From: Flavobacterium ovatum
GTDB taxonomy: Bacteria > Bacteroidota > Bacteroidia > Flavobacteriales > Flavobacteriaceae
Reading direction: 5' to 3'
Assembly: GCF_040703125.1 (NCBI RefSeq)
Contig: NZ_CP160035.1
Coordinates: 620,001 to 684,000, forward strand
DNA length: 64,000 nucleotides
Position numbers and translations under genes: made by a program. Shown here piece after piece: positions 34,022 to 42,651 of this stretch. Below the pieces are notes generated by a model. The model did no database searches. It was not told where the DNA came from and saw only the letters and a program-made list of their open reading frames with translations. Numbering within the stretch: position 1 is the first letter of the stretch; every line of letters starts with the position of its first letter.

Positions 34022-34735
34022 TTAAGCAAAAACCTCCTTCAAAACTTCTAATGATTTTGGATTTTTAAAACCATCCAAATGCAAGCGATAATAATCCATT
34101 AAGACTTTTAAAAGGAGTTGTCTTTCGAGCACATGAAAGATTTTTTGGTTGTTATCAAATTTCAGACTTATTAATTTTTTGAATAAGCTGGTTTGATGTT
34201 CTGTGAGTGAATCTATACCTATAAAAGGAGTAAAATGACCTTCTCTCATTTCAAAAAAAGGTTGGTCAATATCAGAAATATCAGGATAAAAACCCAAATA
34301 TTTAGTTACTTCTAGCAATAAAATAAGATGAAAGTTGGCGATTTCGTCATGATTGTCTAGCCATAATAGCGCAGTCTCTAGAAAATCAAATAGCAACTCA
34401 TTCTTTTCTTCTTCATGAATCGAATGATACAATACCTCTGAAAGAAAAAGCACCATCGTACTTTTGTAAATATCGGTATGTATGGTTTGGAAAGGCGTGC
34501 TAATTTTAATTTCTTTGAAATTCTCTAGCGTTCCTTTGTTTTTATGAACGGCCTCAATTTCAAGAATAGAAAGCGGCTGAAAATAAGCAATTTTCTGGTT
34601 TGACTTTCGACCCGAAAAAGCAGAACGCACAAAATAAGATTTCAATCCGCTAGATTGCGTAAAACATTTAACAATCAAGCTTTTCTCTTGAAATTTAATG
34701 GAGGAAATTACGATTGCTTTGGTTTTTACTTGCAA
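34022..34735 (-). CDS. recO: DNA repair protein RecO
   Basis: Helps load RecA onto SSB-coated single strands in the RecFOR pathway. The 237 residues contain an N-terminal OB fold (1-80: KTKAIVISSIKFQEKSLIVK and SGLKSYFVRSAF) and a helical C-terminal domain (about 85-237). No zinc-finger cysteines are present, as in other Bacteroidota RecO. A TATATTTG -7 box (34764-34771) lies 29 bp upstream, overlapping the region just before the acyltransferase stop, so it probably has its own promoter. Confidence 0.93.
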   Translation of the reverse strand: MQVKTKAIVISSIKFQEKSLIVKCFTQSSGLKSYFVRSAFSGRKSNQKIAYFQPLSILEIEAVHKNKGTLENFKEIKISTPFQTIHTDIYKSTMVLFLSEVLYHSIHEEEKNELLFDFLETALLWLDNHDEIANFHLILLLEVTKYLGFYPDISDIDQPFFEMREGHFTPFIGIDSLTEHQTSLFKKLISLKFDNNQKIFHVLERQLLLKVLMDYYRLHLDGFKNPKSLEVLKEVFA

Positions 34736-34763
34736 TTTTTTTAGATTTTAAAACTTATTACTT

Positions 34764-34771
34764 CAAATATA
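34764..34771 (-). promoter_or_regulatory. -7 box (TATATTTG) of recO
   Basis: Exact TAnnTTTG match on the minus strand in the short gap between the acyltransferase gene and recO. Confidence 0.5.
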
Positions 34772-34779
34772 GTTTCATT

Positions 34780-35871
34780 TTATTTTAAATCAGTTCTATA
34801 CTTTTTTTTGAAATTTAGAAAATAACTTTCATAGTATTTAAAAGAAAAGTGTGCTATAATTATGGTAATACTTATGATTAATAAATTAACCATTATTATG
34901 TCTGCTACAGCTGGTAGATTAAATTTTTGGATAACTTTTAAATACATTAAACCAACAAACTGCATAACAATCACATGAAACATATAGATACCGTAAGATA
35001 TTTTGCCTAGGTAATTCATTAATTTGTTTTCCAGAATTTCGACTGGTTTTTGAACTAAAACCGAAATTGTTAATCCAAATAAAATCATACTAAGTAAGTT
35101 ATATGAAAATTCATTTAGATTATCCTCAAATATAGAGCTCACATAATATAAAATAAAGAGCAACAATACGGGATACTTTATCCTAATAACAAAGTCTTGC
35201 ACTTTTTTTCTATTTAAGAGTATAGCGCATAAACCACTAAAAGAAAAATAGAAAAACAACATATTATACCGCTTCAAGAAAACAAAGCTATCCGAAAAAA
35301 ACAATAAAAAGTACCCAAAAGTAAAAAGTGCTAGAAACGCAACTATTTTTTTGAATGGTAAAATAAAAAATATTGGTGCAATTATAAAGTAAAACTGCTC
35401 TTCAATTCCTATTGACCACAATATTTCTAAGATTCCTCCTGGCGAATAGGTGCAAAAAATATTTGGAAAAAAAGTTGCCGACAACACAATTCCCGTTAGT
35501 AAATCATAATTGTTTTCGTAGTTATAACCCAAAAAAGGTAAAATACTACGATAGTATAAAAATCCAAAAATTAAAACTAAATAATACAATGGAAAAATTC
35601 GCAACATCCTTCTAAAAAAAAAACTCCTTATATTGATTGTGTTTTTTATTTTCTTTTCTTCATAAAGTTGCTTAATAATTAAAAAACCGCTTAAAGAAAA
35701 AAACATATATACAGCTTCAGTCCCTTTATTAAAAATTGCTAAACCATTATAAAATGGAAAATTTCGATTTTCAAAAAATTGAGGAATATGAAAAATAACC
35801 ACCAACATTGCTAAAACAAAACGTATGGAGGTTAAATTTGGGAGATGTTTCATTTTATATCTTATAAACAA
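34780..35871 (-). CDS. Acyltransferase 3 (OafA/YrhL) family membrane protein
   Basis: A 363-residue integral membrane acyltransferase with about ten hydrophobic segments. The N-terminal family motif is LTSIRFVLAMLVVIFH, with the catalytic-type His, followed by the conserved arginine stretch FFFRRMLRIFPLYYLVL and the EQFYFIIAP block. Members move acetyl or other acyl groups onto surface sugars, peptidoglycan or lipids. The start is probably Met7 (35853), giving MKHLPNLTSIR. It is inserted between porZ and recO, 27 bp after porZ; its substrate may be a cell-surface polysaccharide, but nothing else in the window indicates which. Confidence 0.9.
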   Translation of the reverse strand: MFIRYKMKHLPNLTSIRFVLAMLVVIFHIPQFFENRNFPFYNGLAIFNKGTEAVYMFFSLSGFLIIKQLYEEKKIKNTINIRSFFFRRMLRIFPLYYLVLIFGFLYYRSILPFLGYNYENNYDLLTGIVLSATFFPNIFCTYSPGGILEILWSIGIEEQFYFIIAPIFFILPFKKIVAFLALFTFGYFLLFFSDSFVFLKRYNMLFFYFSFSGLCAILLNRKKVQDFVIRIKYPVLLLFILYYVSSIFEDNLNEFSYNLLSMILFGLTISVLVQKPVEILENKLMNYLGKISYGIYMFHVIVMQFVGLMYLKVIQKFNLPAVADIIMVNLLIISITIIIAHFSFKYYESYFLNFKKKYRTDLK

Positions 35872-35898
35872 TTAACGGAAACTGTTAACAATGAGTTT

Positions 35899-38181
35899 TT
35901 AGCGTATGATCATTACTTTTTTCACCTTTGTTTCTATACCATCTTCCGCCGAGATAAATATCATATATACTCCCGTAGCCACTTTGTGTTTTCCAAAAGC
36001 GGTAGTGTCCCACTCAATAGTCCCCCCTTCAGAAATGGTTTCATATACCAAATTCCCTTCGATATCTGTGATTTTGACATTTGCTTGATCTATTAAGCCT
36101 GAAATCTTGACTGTTCCTTCATATCCTGGACGAACTGGATTTGGAAATACGTAAGCATTGTTTAAGTCTGAACTGGCCTTAGTAGCTATGCCTTTAAAAG
36201 AAACCATCCCTTTACTTGTAGCGATATACACTTCTCCAGTTGCGTCATTTATTCCAACATCATTTACAGTATTACTGGGCAATGGCGAATTATTCGTTGT
36301 GAAATGATAAATTGTTTTTTGTCCATCTGGAGAAACTAAAAACACCCCTGAGTCTGCAGTCGCAATCCATTTATTATTGGCTCCATCCACAACGATATCC
36401 GTTATAAATTGCTCATACATTAATTCTTGTGCCAAACCATCCTCTAAAATTATTATAGGTTTTGTAGTCAACTGACCCTCCGTTTGAAAATCATTTATAT
36501 TAGACAAAACTCTTAGACCTTTAATAGTTCCTATCCATAATTGATTATTTTTATCTAGAGCTGGCACAATAACATTTTCCGCAGGTAAATTCCCTGAAGA
36601 ATCTCCAACAGTAATTATTTTAAATGTATTTGTTTTATCATTAAAACCTATTAACCCACCACTATTTGTAGCAATCCATTTTATATCATTTTTATCGATA
36701 GACATTCTACCAAAATGCGTGTTCTCTGCATTAGCAAGAGCATTATTCGTAGGGAAACCTTGCCATTCTCCGTTTGATTTCAAAACTTTTAAACCATTTT
36801 TAACCAAACTGTTTGTAATCCATAAATTACCTAACTTATCAAACGCAGCTCCATTTATCCTTATATCAATATAAGTCGGACCACCACCGGTCAAAGACTC
36901 CAACCCACTGTTTTTATCATTATACAAAATCGTCGGCACATCATCTTCAATTTTCAACAAGCCTGAAAAAAAAGAACTAACATACACTTGCTTCTCATTT
37001 AATGGATTTATTAGAACCCTGCAAATAGATTTCGCACCGAAAACTTTACTATACGGGATATCTAACCATCCACTACTACTTAATTTATTAAGGCCTAATG
37101 ATTTCAATGGATAAGGATTATATACTATTGAATATCCCCCATATACTGCCCACAATGAATTGGGAGCAACATCAATAGCAAAAATACTATTTTCCAAAGG
37201 GCCAGAAGGCGTACAGTTTTCAAAAGTAGAATTATTCACAATTGAAGTTATAAATAAACCTAAATCAGTTGTACCGATATAAATATTATCTCCTGATATA
37301 GAAGCACAACTAAGAACTGGATTTGTACTTGAAAGTTGACTATTCCCTATTTGACGAACTAAAACTAATTGCTTATTATACAAGTAAACAATCGTTGGTG
37401 TTGTAATTAATAAATAATCTCCAATTGCTCTTATGTCACTTATTGACTGGTTAAGATCGTTATTGTTTATAAAAGCATTATTACTGTATTTATAAACACT
37501 TCCTGAACTATTAACCGCAATTAATTCCGTGCCAAAAGCCTCGATTCCAGACCAATTTCCTGTAGAGACAATCGTCCATTGATTGAAGTCAATTAAGTTT
37601 TTATTCAAAACATTTGCTCTTCGGATTCCACTAGTTGTTGCAGCATATATATACCCGTCAAATACCGCTGTTTGAATGATACTCAACTCCGATCCATTAT
37701 CACCTATAAAATAAGTATCTCCAAAAAGCATAGTTTTTAAATTAAACTGTACAATACCGAAATCACAAGAGATATAAATGATTCCCTGGTATTCCATAAA
37801 ATGATTGACTTTTTTCACACCCGAAGGCAACTGTTTGTTTAAAATATCAACCACCCTTAATAACTTCCCGTCTGTTTCATTGATCACTGTTAGCAATCCA
37901 TTTTGATACCCAATTAAAGTTTTATTTAATGCCACACTATAATACAATGCACTTATAGTCTCACCTGACAAGCCATCAATAGTAGTGGTCGTTTTAATTT
38001 CATTGGTTAATGTGTTTTTAGAAAATAATGCGTTTTCCGAAGCTGCAAAAATAGAAGTTGCGTTAGTCGACAAATCCTTAATTTCATTATATGAAAAATA
38101 ACCTTGCCAAGACAAATTGCTTTGCGAAAAACACATTTGCATAGTGAATAACAACAGAAAGCTTAAGATTGTTTTTTTCAT
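35899..38181 (-). CDS. porZ: PorZ-like T9SS surface protein (two beta-propellers plus C-terminal domain)
   Basis: Part of the type IX secretion attachment complex that handles cargo at the cell surface. From Met at 38181 (760 residues) it has a signal peptide (MKKTILSFLLLFTMQMCFSQ), an N-terminal propeller of the PorZ type (WQGYFSYNEIKDL, TTTTIDGLSGETISALYY, GDTYFIGDNGS, IYAATTSGIRRA), a second propeller of two-component-regulator-type repeats (for example LWITNSLVKNGLKVLKSNGE, NQLWIGTIKGLRVLSN) and a C-terminal Ig-like sorting domain (FPNPVRPGYEGTVKISGL to KKVMIIR). An upstream ATG (38205) is rejected because a TATATTTG -7 box (38205-38212) overlaps it. Assignment to PorZ rests on the N-terminal propeller pattern and the domain order. 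Confidence 0.78.
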   Translation of the reverse strand: MKKTILSFLLLFTMQMCFSQSNLSWQGYFSYNEIKDLSTNATSIFAASENALFSKNTLTNEIKTTTTIDGLSGETISALYYSVALNKTLIGYQNGLLTVINETDGKLLRVVDILNKQLPSGVKKVNHFMEYQGIIYISCDFGIVQFNLKTMLFGDTYFIGDNGSELSIIQTAVFDGYIYAATTSGIRRANVLNKNLIDFNQWTIVSTGNWSGIEAFGTELIAVNSSGSVYKYSNNAFINNNDLNQSISDIRAIGDYLLITTPTIVYLYNKQLVLVRQIGNSQLSSTNPVLSCASISGDNIYIGTTDLGLFITSIVNNSTFENCTPSGPLENSIFAIDVAPNSLWAVYGGYSIVYNPYPLKSLGLNKLSSSGWLDIPYSKVFGAKSICRVLINPLNEKQVYVSSFFSGLLKIEDDVPTILYNDKNSGLESLTGGGPTYIDIRINGAAFDKLGNLWITNSLVKNGLKVLKSNGEWQGFPTNNALANAENTHFGRMSIDKNDIKWIATNSGGLIGFNDKTNTFKIITVGDSSGNLPAENVIVPALDKNNQLWIGTIKGLRVLSNINDFQTEGQLTTKPIIILEDGLAQELMYEQFITDIVVDGANNKWIATADSGVFLVSPDGQKTIYHFTTNNSPLPSNTVNDVGINDATGEVYIATSKGMVSFKGIATKASSDLNNAYVFPNPVRPGYEGTVKISGLIDQANVKITDIEGNLVYETISEGGTIEWDTTAFGKHKVATGVYMIFISAEDGIETKVKKVMIIR

Positions 38182-38204
38182 TATCTTCTTTTTATTTAAG
38201 TCCA

Positions 38205-38212
38205 CAAATATA
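38205..38212 (-). promoter_or_regulatory. -7 box (TATATTTG) of porZ
   Basis: Exact TAnnTTTG match on the minus strand. It places transcription start just before Met at 38181 and excludes the longer reading frame. Confidence 0.55.
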
Positions 38213-38246
38213 GCATAAAGATAAGAATTCGAGTTTTTAACATCAC

Positions 38247-38296
38247 AAAAAAGTCTTCTATATCTTTCTATACAAAAACAGAACGATACAGAAGAC
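38247..38296 (-). terminator. Terminator after gdhA
   Basis: Stem GTCTTCTATATC / GATACAGAAGAC (38253-38264, 38285-38296), 20-nt loop, U-run on the minus strand from the A-run at 38247-38252. It lies between gdhA and porZ. Confidence 0.75.
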
Positions 38297-38316
38297 CAAT
38301 TATTTAACCTCCAATA

Positions 38317-39660
38317 TTAAACTATTCCCTGAGCTAACATCGCATCGGCCACTTTTACAAAACCTGCTATATTAGCACCTCTTACATAATCTACATAACC
38401 TGTTGAGTCAGAACCATACTTAACACAAGAAGCGTGAATTGAGATCATAATCCCTTTCAACTTCTCATCTACCTCTTCGGCAGTCCAATTTAATCGCAAT
38501 GAATTTTGGGACATTTCTAGTCCCGATGTTGCAACCCCTCCCGCATTTGAAGCTTTACCTGGGGAAAACAATATTTTTGCTTTTTGAAAAACCATCAAAG
38601 CCTCTAATGTAGTCGGCATATTCGCTCCCTCTGTTACACAAATACAGCCATTAGCAACTAATGTCTTTGCATCTGCATCGTTAATTTCGTTTTGAGTCGC
38701 ACAAGGCATTGCAATATTACACTTCACCTTCCAAGGCTTCATATCTGCTACATATTTTGCTTTTGGATACTTAGAAACATACTCGCTAATCCTTCCTCTT
38801 AACTGGTTTTTAATATACATAATATGCGCTAACTTATCCGCATTTATCCCTTCCTCATCATAAATATAGCCTCCTGAGTCAGACATCGTAACTACTTTAG
38901 CTCCAAGCTGAGTCGCTTTTTCCACTGCATATTGCGCTACATTACCTGAGCCTGAACACACAATTGTTTTTCCTTGAATACCATCTCCTTTTGTCGCTAA
39001 CATATTTTGGGTAAAATAAACGGCACCATACCCCGTTGCTTCAGGCCTTACTAATGACCCTCCGTATGAAATCCCTTTACCCGTAAGGACTCCTGTAAAT
39101 TCATTACGAAGCCTTTTATACTGTCCAAACAAATACCCGATTTCTCTTCCTCCTACACCAATATCACCTGCGGGGACATCTGTATCAGCCCCAATGTGTC
39201 TAGATAATTCAATCATGAAGCTTTGACAAAAACGCATTACCTCATTATCTGACTTCCTTTTAGGGTCAAAGTCTGAACCACCTTTTCCACCTCCCATTGG
39301 CAAGGTTGTTAAGCTATTTTTAAAGGTTTGTTCAAATGCTAAAAATTTCAATATACTTAAATTCACTGATGGATGAAATCGAAGCCCTCCTTTATATGGG
39401 CCAATAGCTGAATTCATCTGAACACGAAACCCTCTATTGACCTGAGTGTTCCCACTATCATCAATCCAAGTTACTCTAAAAATCACGATTCTATCTGATT
39501 CGACCATCCTTTCAAGAAGCATCTTATTTTGATACTTCTCATTTTCTTCAATAAATGGTATTACTGTTTCTGCTATTTCCTGAACTGCCTGCAAAAACTC
39601 AGGCTCATTAGGATTTTTTTTAGCAACCTCTTCTATAAAATTGGTGATATTTTTTGACAT
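38317..39660 (-). CDS. gdhA: NADP-type glutamate dehydrogenase
   Basis: Makes glutamate from 2-oxoglutarate and ammonia. The 447 residues match the hexameric bacterial NADP enzyme in length. The substrate pocket and catalytic-lysine region PMGGGKGGSDFDPK are intact, with the preceding YKGGLRFHPSVN, and the Rossmann domain begins near residue 230 (VCSGSGNVAQYAVEKA). It is a single gene with a -7 box at 39705-39712 and a terminator at 38247-38296. An AAACGTTTT sequence between -7 box and start codon may be an operator. Confidence 0.96.
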   Translation of the reverse strand: MSKNITNFIEEVAKKNPNEPEFLQAVQEIAETVIPFIEENEKYQNKMLLERMVESDRIVIFRVTWIDDSGNTQVNRGFRVQMNSAIGPYKGGLRFHPSVNLSILKFLAFEQTFKNSLTTLPMGGGKGGSDFDPKRKSDNEVMRFCQSFMIELSRHIGADTDVPAGDIGVGGREIGYLFGQYKRLRNEFTGVLTGKGISYGGSLVRPEATGYGAVYFTQNMLATKGDGIQGKTIVCSGSGNVAQYAVEKATQLGAKVVTMSDSGGYIYDEEGINADKLAHIMYIKNQLRGRISEYVSKYPKAKYVADMKPWKVKCNIAMPCATQNEINDADAKTLVANGCICVTEGANMPTTLEALMVFQKAKILFSPGKASNAGGVATSGLEMSQNSLRLNWTAEEVDEKLKGIMISIHASCVKYGSDSTGYVDYVRGANIAGFVKVADAMLAQGIV

Positions 39661-39704
39661 AATTACTAAATTAAGAACATTAAGTAAACGTTTTCGTTGT
39701 TTTA

Positions 39705-39712
39705 CAAATATA
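39705..39712 (-). promoter_or_regulatory. -7 box (TATATTTG) of gdhA
   Basis: Exact TAnnTTTG match 45 bp before the gdhA start. The quasi-palindrome GTAAACGTTTTC (39684-39695) lies just downstream, in the leader, where a LacI-type protein could block transcription. Confidence 0.5.
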
Positions 39713-39874
39713 CATTTATAAAAAAAACTATTACATCTAATAGGCTGTTAAGTTTGACAAAAATCTTGTCCAAAAAAACAAATTAATCATCAAATTGTGA
39801 AAGTATTTATTTCAAATATTCATACAATTTTAGTATATTTTTAATTTAAAACCCAATTGGTACTTAGTATTTTA

Positions 39875-39882
39875 TATCTTTG
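39875..39882 (+). promoter_or_regulatory. -7 box (TATCTTTG) of the THC0290_0291 gene
   Basis: Exact TAnnTTTG match 24 bp before the start codon at 39906. A TTG at 39857-39859 is closer than the usual spacing. Confidence 0.5.
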
Positions 39883-39905
39883 TCTTGACTTGAAATATCA
39901 ACAAA

Positions 39906-40709
39906 ATGCACAAATCCTTCCCTATTATATTGCTTATTCTATTTGGATTTTCAAATACGACATATGCACAATTAGGTTTTTCGCATGAAGTGGGAATTAT
40001 AGCTGGTCCGGTTGCTTTTCAATCTGACTACGGACAACGATATGATTACAAAACAAATCTTGGGAATACTGGAATAGGCATTGGAATTATTCATTACATC
40101 AATTTCTCTTATGCCGCAGAATGTAATTGTTACACTCCAGAAACCTATTTTAATGACCATTTCAAACTCCGTTCTGAATTATCATACAACAAAACCGAAT
40201 TAGAACATTTAGGAGAATGGGTGAAACCGGAAAGAACCTCTCTTGGTGCAGACCAATTAAGAGCTATGAAAGGAAGCACACAACTCACTAACATTGGAAT
40301 GCAATTAGAATATTTCCCTTATAGTATTCGAGATTTCACTGCACGAAATGGGAGTCTAGGACCCTTTGTAAGTCTCGGCGCGCAATTCAGCTATTATAAC
40401 GCCGAAGCACACTCAACACTTGGGACATTGGGGACACCTCTAAGTACTTTTCCGAAATATTTAACTCCATCTGATAATCGTCCTTATGGATTCTCAACTG
40501 AAAGTAATTCAGTTTGGTCAATAGTCACCAGCCTAGGTACAAGATACAAACTAACTCCATTACGAGATTTAATGATTGATTTACGCTTTCAGTATTTTTT
40601 CTCCAATTGGGTAGATGGCCTGAATCCTAATCCAGATATTTATAAAGAAAACAAAGCTAATGACTGGTTAGTCTGGCTCAATGTAGGCTACATTTACTAC
40701 TTGCAATAA
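39906..40709 (+). CDS. THC0290_0291 family outer-membrane protein
   Basis: A 267-residue exported protein of a family confined largely to Flavobacteriia. It has a signal peptide (1-22, FGFSNTTYAQ), then a predicted beta-barrel with alternating strands and a C-terminal aromatic end (NVGYIYYLQ). The N-terminal block FSHEVGIIAGPVAFQSDYGQ is characteristic. Function is unknown. Relatives are sometimes named after the neighbouring glutamate dehydrogenase gene by mistake; there is no dehydrogenase fold here. It is a single gene with its own promoter and terminator (40715-40751), divergent from gdhA. Confidence 0.85.
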   Translation: MHKSFPIILLILFGFSNTTYAQLGFSHEVGIIAGPVAFQSDYGQRYDYKTNLGNTGIGIGIIHYINFSYAAECNCYTPETYFNDHFKLRSELSYNKTELEHLGEWVKPERTSLGADQLRAMKGSTQLTNIGMQLEYFPYSIRDFTARNGSLGPFVSLGAQFSYYNAEAHSTLGTLGTPLSTFPKYLTPSDNRPYGFSTESNSVWSIVTSLGTRYKLTPLRDLMIDLRFQYFFSNWVDGLNPNPDIYKENKANDWLVWLNVGYIYYLQ

Positions 40710-40714
40710 AACCA

Positions 40715-40751
40715 AAATCCCAATTCTAAAAGTATAGAATTGGGATTTTTC
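40715..40751 (+). terminator. Terminator after the THC0290_0291 gene
   Basis: Perfect 14-bp stem AAATCCCAATTCTA / TAGAATTGGGATTT (40715-40728, 40735-40748), 6-nt loop, T-run on the plus strand. Confidence 0.9.
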
Positions 40752-40900
40752 ACTTTCTCAAACATCTTAAAAAAAGAGAAAGTATAATTTATTAAAATTA
40801 ACTTAGCATATTGTTATTACTTAACAAAGTTAACTATTAACACACTGTAAAACAAGTAATTGTATTTTTATTTTTTTATCAAATTTAATTTTACAAAATA

Positions 40901-41890
40901 TCATAAACCCAGAATTTTTTCCAAAACCCAACTGGTATGCAAAGCCGATTTCCCAGTTGAAGGATGAATTGCATTCCCTAATAAATGTTCTCTCATGTTT
41001 TGTACATGATAAAACTGTACATTTTCTGGATGGTTAATAAAGTGCTCTGTTGTTCCTTTTTCATTTGTGAGCAGAATTGGGTGTTCCTCAAATATTGCAA
41101 ATTCAATCTTCCCTTTACTTCCCACAATATGAACAATATCTTCACGGGCAGCACAACCAAAATTCCAACTCCCAGTACCTGTAATTCCAGATTCATGAAT
41201 CCATGAAGCTACAATTGCATCTTTGGCAGAATACAGCCCTTGTTGGTTTGTATTAAAGCCTGAAACCTTCACTATATCTCCTAAGATATATTCGAACAAA
41301 TCTATACCATGACTAGCTAAATCATCAAAATATCCACCTTTAGCAACCTTAGCATCTGTCCTCCAATTGTACTCTCCAGACAAATCTACAGGCGAAGTAG
41401 ATTTACTCAAATGCCAACTTATATGCCTAACAGTTCCTATTTCATTTTCATCAATCCATCTTTTTACCTGGGTGAATCTAGGTAAAGACCGACGATAATA
41501 AGCAACAAATAATGGAATATTTTTCGCTTCAAACGCATTGTATAGCACCAAACTTTCTTCATAAGTAGGAGCCATTGGTTTTTCAATACAACAAGGTTTT
41601 CCTGCAGCTGCTACCTTTAAACCATAATAGGCATGAGAGTCTGGTGGTGTTGCGATGTAGACTGCATCGATATCAGGATCATTGATTAAATCATCTGCGT
41701 TACTATACTGTTTCTGAATATCATGTCTTTTTGCGTAATCTGCACATTTTTCTGCATCTCTACGCATCACTGCTATTAGTTCAAAGCCTACTACTTTTTG
41801 GTAAGCAGGGCCACTTTTTACCTCAGTTACGTTACCACAGCCTATGATTCCCCAACGTATATTATTTGAAGTTACTAAAGTCGCATCCAT
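40901..41890 (-). CDS. Gfo/Idh/MocA family oxidoreductase
   Basis: A 329-residue NAD(P)-dependent sugar or polyol dehydrogenase. The Rossmann motif GIIGCGNVTEVKSGPAY is at residues 14-30, the conserved EKP motif follows at about 98-100 (CCIEKPMAPTYEES), and a C-terminal alpha/beta substrate domain carries the catalytic-type Asp/His block (YFDDLASHGIDLFEYIL). No signal peptide, so cytoplasmic. It lies downstream of the glycosylglycerate locus on the same strand but beyond a terminator (42012-42045), so it is probably a separate unit. The substrate is not evident. Confidence 0.9.
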   Translation of the reverse strand: MDATLVTSNNIRWGIIGCGNVTEVKSGPAYQKVVGFELIAVMRRDAEKCADYAKRHDIQKQYSNADDLINDPDIDAVYIATPPDSHAYYGLKVAAAGKPCCIEKPMAPTYEESLVLYNAFEAKNIPLFVAYYRRSLPRFTQVKRWIDENEIGTVRHISWHLSKSTSPVDLSGEYNWRTDAKVAKGGYFDDLASHGIDLFEYILGDIVKVSGFNTNQQGLYSAKDAIVASWIHESGITGTGSWNFGCAAREDIVHIVGSKGKIEFAIFEEHPILLTNEKGTTEHFINHPENVQFYHVQNMREHLLGNAIHPSTGKSALHTSWVLEKILGL

Positions 41891-42011
41891 ATCCTTTTAT
41901 TTAGAAACCTTTCTAATGAGGTTTGAATTTATGAATATCAAATTTAATTTAAAATTATATATCTAACCACATTTTACACGGGATTGTAAAATTATTAACA
42001 TACAAATTATT

Positions 42012-42045
42012 AAAAAAAACCCGTTATGCAGACAACATAACGGGT
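42012..42045 (-). terminator. Terminator of the glycosylglycerate operon
   Basis: Stem ACCCGTTATG / CATAACGGGT (42019-42028, 42036-42045), 7-nt loop, U-run on the minus strand. Between the stop codon and the stem the transcript has a run of 14 U followed by GGUUA. Confidence 0.9.
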
Positions 42046-42083
42046 AGATCCAAATGCATTCTATTAACCAAAAAAAAAAAAAA

Positions 42084-42599
42084 TCATCTTCCAAAATCGT
42101 CTTGTAATCGTACTATATCCTCTTCATCAGACGGGTTTTCCACATCGGTATGTTGCCAAATTTCGGCCACAACTCCCCATGTCTCCAGTCCTATCAAACG
42201 ATGTCTTTCGCCTTTATCCATTTGAATAAAAGCGCCAGACGCTAATTCTTGAATGGCTCCTTCTACATCTGTCAAACTGGTTTTCACGCCCACTTCTCCA
42301 CCTATAACCTTCCAAATCTCAGACCTTCTAAAATGGTATTGCCAAGACAATCTCTTATTTGGCTCTACAATAAGTATTTTTGGGCTTAACTTTTTAGTAA
42401 TCTGAATTTCATCCATTTCAAGATTAGGAAAAAATAGTTTTGCAAAAGCAGCGGCTTGACTTTCATCAATCACAAAAAAACCTCCCCAAGGACGGGTTTC
42501 ATCTTGCTTTACTACATTAAAATTATGCTCTTTTAAAACGGCAGCTATAGTTTCAAAAACTGCCTTTTTATCCATTGTAGATTTTATATCAAAATTCAT
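42084..42599 (-). CDS. Cupin protein related to sugar-phosphate isomerases
   Basis: A 171-residue protein with a cupin barrel like the C-terminal domain of type II mannose-6-phosphate isomerases: RPWGGFFVI, then VEPNKRLSWQYHFRRSEIWK (metal and substrate region; His90-like), and GAFIQMDKGERHRLIGLE. It is soluble, with no signal peptide. It is the last gene of the operon, 52 bp after glycerate kinase. A plausible role is isomerisation of the hexose (mannose or its phosphate) released by the hydrolase, but the enzyme class is inferred from the fold only. Confidence 0.75.
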   Translation of the reverse strand: MNFDIKSTMDKKAVFETIAAVLKEHNFNVVKQDETRPWGGFFVIDESQAAAFAKLFFPNLEMDEIQITKKLSPKILIVEPNKRLSWQYHFRRSEIWKVIGGEVGVKTSLTDVEGAIQELASGAFIQMDKGERHRLIGLETWGVVAEIWQHTDVENPSDEEDIVRLQDDFGR

Positions 42600-42651
42600 T
42601 TTATTCTAATTATTTATTAATAATCTAGATCTGATTCATAAACCAAAACCT

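Noticed and set aside
39906..40709. Calling the THC0290_0291 protein a glutamate dehydrogenase
   Set aside because: It has a signal peptide and barrel-like strands, with no Rossmann fold; the name would come only from its neighbour gdhA.
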